Origin: Kangiellaceae bacterium
GTDB taxonomy: Bacteria > Pseudomonadota > Gammaproteobacteria > Enterobacterales > Kangiellaceae
Assembly: GCA_030590405.1 (NCBI GenBank)
Contig: JAUUYO010000153.1
Coordinates: 1-8,515, forward strand
DNA: 8,515 nucleotides
Direction: 5' to 3'
Shown here piece after piece: positions 6,813-8,515 of this stretch. The translations under genes were made by a program, and so were the position numbers. Under the pieces are notes generated by a model that was given only the letters and a program-made list of their open reading frames with translations, had not been told where the DNA came from and did not search any database. The number at the start of each line of letters is the position of its first letter. Position 1 is the first letter of the stretch.

Positions 6813-6842
6813 ATGCTATCTATAATAGTGGGCATAAAATAA
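6813..6842 (+). other. Possible 9-codon leader ORF before topA, or promoter DNA
   Basis: ATG at 6813 opens nine codons (MLSIIVGIK) ending in TAA at 6840-6842. AAGGA (6803-6807) sits 5 nt upstream, a better ribosome site than that of topA itself. It would be translated only on transcripts starting upstream, such as readthrough from ybbP, because the candidate promoter at 6769-6799 would start transcription within or just before the ribosome site. The same DNA contains TATAAT (6821-6826), so a promoter role competes with the coding reading. Very short ORFs like this arise often by chance. Confidence 0.15.
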
Positions 6843-6898
6843 CCTAAGCGACAGAATTCGCAATTTATAATAAATCCACCAGGGATAATCTCAAATTC

Positions 6899-8515
6899 AT
6901 GGGCAAGTCATTAGTTATAGTCGAGTCACCGGCTAAAGCAAAAACCATCAATAAGTACCTCGGCAACGACTACATTGTTAAATCCAGTGTAGGACATGTG
7001 CGCGATCTGCCAACCAAAGCATCGACAGGTACATCGGACCCTAAAGAGCGAGCCAGAAAAGCCGCTGCTACTCGCAAGCTCTCGCCCGAAGCCAAGATTA
7101 AGCACAAGGCAAAAATGGCCAAAGAAGGGCTGTTTAAGCGAATGGGGCTTAATCCCGAAAAAGACTGGGCGGCAGAATATGTCACTTTGCCAGGCAAAGA
7201 AAAAGTGGTTAAAGAGCTTAAAAAGTACGCCAAAGATGCCGATAAAATCTTTCTCGCAACGGATTTGGATAGAGAGGGAGAGGCGATTGCCTGGCATTTG
7301 CGTGAAGAAATCGGCGGTAGTGATGATAAATATCAGCGGGTTGTGTTTAACGAAATTACCAAAAAAGCCATCACCGCAGCATTTTCAAAACCCACCGAGC
7401 TGGATATGGATTTTGTTAACGCCCAGCAAACCCGGCGTTTTCTAGACCGTGTGGTTGGTTTTATGGTGTCGCCGCTATTATGGAAGAAAGTTTCCCGCGG
7501 CTTATCTGCCGGACGTGTCCAATCGGTGGCGGTTAAATTAGTTGTCGAGCGAGAAAGAGAGATCCGAGCGTTTATTCCAGAAGAATACTGGACACTTTAT
7601 GCCGATACCCTGACCGCCGGAAAAAATGCTCTCAATCTGGAAGTTCGTCGCTTTCAAGATAAAAAATATCGACCAACGAATAAGCAAGACAGCGACGCGG
7701 CGCAAGCAATCTTAAAACAGGCGGATCTGGTTGTTGATAGTTGTGATTCAAAACCGACTAAAAGCAAACCGAGCGCGCCTTATATCACTTCGACCTTGCA
7801 GCAGGCGGCCAGTACCCGACTCGGCTATAACGTCAAAAAGACTATGATGCTCGCGCAAAGGCTCTACGAGGCAGGTTACATCACTTATATGCGTACTGAT
7901 GCGACCTTTTTAAGTCAAGATGCACTGGCCATGTGCCGAGACTACATCAAAGAAAATCATGGCGACCGATATCTGCCAGATTCGCCGAAATTCTATTCCA
8001 GCAAAGAAGGCGCGCAAGAGGCCCATGAAGCGATCAGACCGACCAACGCACGGACTCGCACCAAACATCTAAAGAATGTCGACGATGATGCGATCAAACT
8101 CTACAACCTGATCTGGGGTCAGTTTATTGCCTGTCAAATGACTGATGCCATATACGATGTAACTAATCTAATCGTAAAAGCCGATGAATTTAAGCTGGCC
8201 GCAAAAGGTCGAGTGGTTAAGTTTGACGGTTGGACCTCGGTGCAACCACCAAGAAAAAGCAAAAATGATGACGATACTATTTTGCCTGAAGTGAAGATTG
8301 GCGAGGTTCTGAAGCTTGAAAAGCTACTACCGAAACAACATTTTACCAAGCCGTCACCTCGCTTTAGTGAAGCGGCATTGGTAAAGGAATTAGAGAAAAA
8401 AGGCATCGGTCGTCCGTCAACCTATGCATCGATTATTTCCACTATTCAGGATCGTGGTTATGTGATCGTGAAGAATCGTCGATTTTATGCGAATAAAATG
8501 GGTGAAATTGTTACC
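6899..8515 (+). CDS. topA: DNA topoisomerase I (type IA), N-terminal part, cut by the window edge
   Basis: Relaxes negatively supercoiled DNA by cutting one strand through a 5'-phosphotyrosine and passing the other. The frame is open for 539 codons to the right edge, against 865 residues in E. coli. The Toprim domain has Glu9 (in VIVESPAKAKTI) and the metal-binding TDLDREGEAIAWH with Asp122, Asp124 and Glu126. SAGRVQSVAV spans 203-212, the catalytic block is ITYMRTD with Tyr330 and Arg332, and EKKGIGRPSTYASII covers 499-513. The C-terminal zinc-ribbon domains lie beyond the edge. Residues 42-85, rich in Lys, Ala and Arg, form the variable Toprim loop and account for most of the 11-residue offset from E. 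coli Tyr319. The ATG at 6899 matches the conserved MGK start; its only Shine-Dalgarno-like site, AGGGA at 6881-6885, is 13 nt away, which is long. It follows ybbP after 202 bp and is probably independently transcribed. Confidence 0.97.
   Translation, partial: MGKSLVIVESPAKAKTINKYLGNDYIVKSSVGHVRDLPTKASTGTSDPKERARKAAATRKLSPEAKIKHKAKMAKEGLFKRMGLNPEKDWAAEYVTLPGKEKVVKELKKYAKDADKIFLATDLDREGEAIAWHLREEIGGSDDKYQRVVFNEITKKAITAAFSKPTELDMDFVNAQQTRRFLDRVVGFMVSPLLWKKVSRGLSAGRVQSVAVKLVVEREREIRAFIPEEYWTLYADTLTAGKNALNLEVRRFQDKKYRPTNKQDSDAAQAILKQADLVVDSCDSKPTKSKPSAPYITSTLQQAASTRLGYNVKKTMMLAQRLYEAGYITYMRTDATFLSQDALAMCRDYIKENHGDRYLPDSPKFYSSKEGAQEAHEAIRPTNARTRTKHLKNVDDDAIKLYNLIWGQFIACQMTDAIYDVTNLIVKADEFKLAAKGRVVKFDGWTSVQPPRKSKNDDDTILPEVKIGEVLKLEKLLPKQHFTKPSPRFSEAALVKELEKKGIGRPSTYASIISTIQDRGYVIVKNRRFYANKMGEIVT

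Noticed and set aside
6926..7297. Minus-strand open frames of 123 codons and, nested, 87 codons
   Set aside because: They are antisense to the conserved Toprim region of topA and have no independent ribosome site or family match that I recognise.
6996..7445. Open frame of 149 codons on the plus strand
   Set aside because: It lies wholly inside topA in another frame. The topA frame carries the Toprim motifs, while this product is Lys/Pro-rich with no recognisable domain.
8134..8406. Minus-strand open frame of 90 codons
   Set aside because: Antisense shadow of topA.

Overview
The window is a stretch of ordinary chromosome from a gammaproteobacterium. The protein set (AstB, TesA, YbbA/YbbP and an enterobacterial-type TopA), the divergent tesA / ybbA-ybbP arrangement known from Escherichia coli, and the moderately AT-rich composition with very AT-rich intergenic DNA all point there. 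A marine-type lineage (Alteromonadales, Oceanospirillales or Kangiella-like) is plausible, but that is inference and the genus cannot be fixed from this sequence. No CRISPR array, tRNA, rRNA, transposase or prophage gene was seen.

Layout. Positions 1-774 (minus) hold the N-terminal 258 codons of a dicarboxylate/amino acid:cation symporter that runs off the left edge. Positions 775-994 are intergenic and contain a 7-bp hairpin and a REPIN-like pair of inverted hairpins (902-975). Positions 995-2347 (minus) are astB, N-succinylarginine dihydrolase. Positions 2348-2538 hold a candidate astB promoter with two small palindromes. Positions 2539-3174 (minus) are tesA, a secreted SGNH esterase. Positions 3175-3400 are the divergent control region. 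Positions 3401-4120 and 4117-6696 (plus) are ybbA and ybbP, an ABC ATPase and a 10-helix FtsX-type permease that overlap by four bases. Positions 6697-6898 are a leader with candidate topA promoter elements. Positions 6899-8515 (plus) are the first 539 codons of topA, cut by the right edge.

How the genes relate. tesA and ybbA-ybbP form a known conserved neighbourhood. The permease-ATPase pair has the architecture of the type VII (MacB/LolCDE/FtsEX) ABC superfamily, which does mechanical work across the inner membrane, and TesA is a periplasmic lipid-type esterase. A joint role in extracting and hydrolysing hydrophobic molecules is a reasonable inference. AstB and the symporter lie in tandem and may both serve amino acid catabolism or uptake, but the 220-bp gap with a repeat element argues against a tight operon. 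TopA is a housekeeping enzyme that only borders this group.

Most of the window is well-understood gene content. The less usual items are the REPIN-like element with compensatory base changes in its two stems, a degenerate triplicate 15-bp repeat inside a probable insertion of YbbP, and several small dyads in promoter and leader positions. No convincing undescribed system was found.
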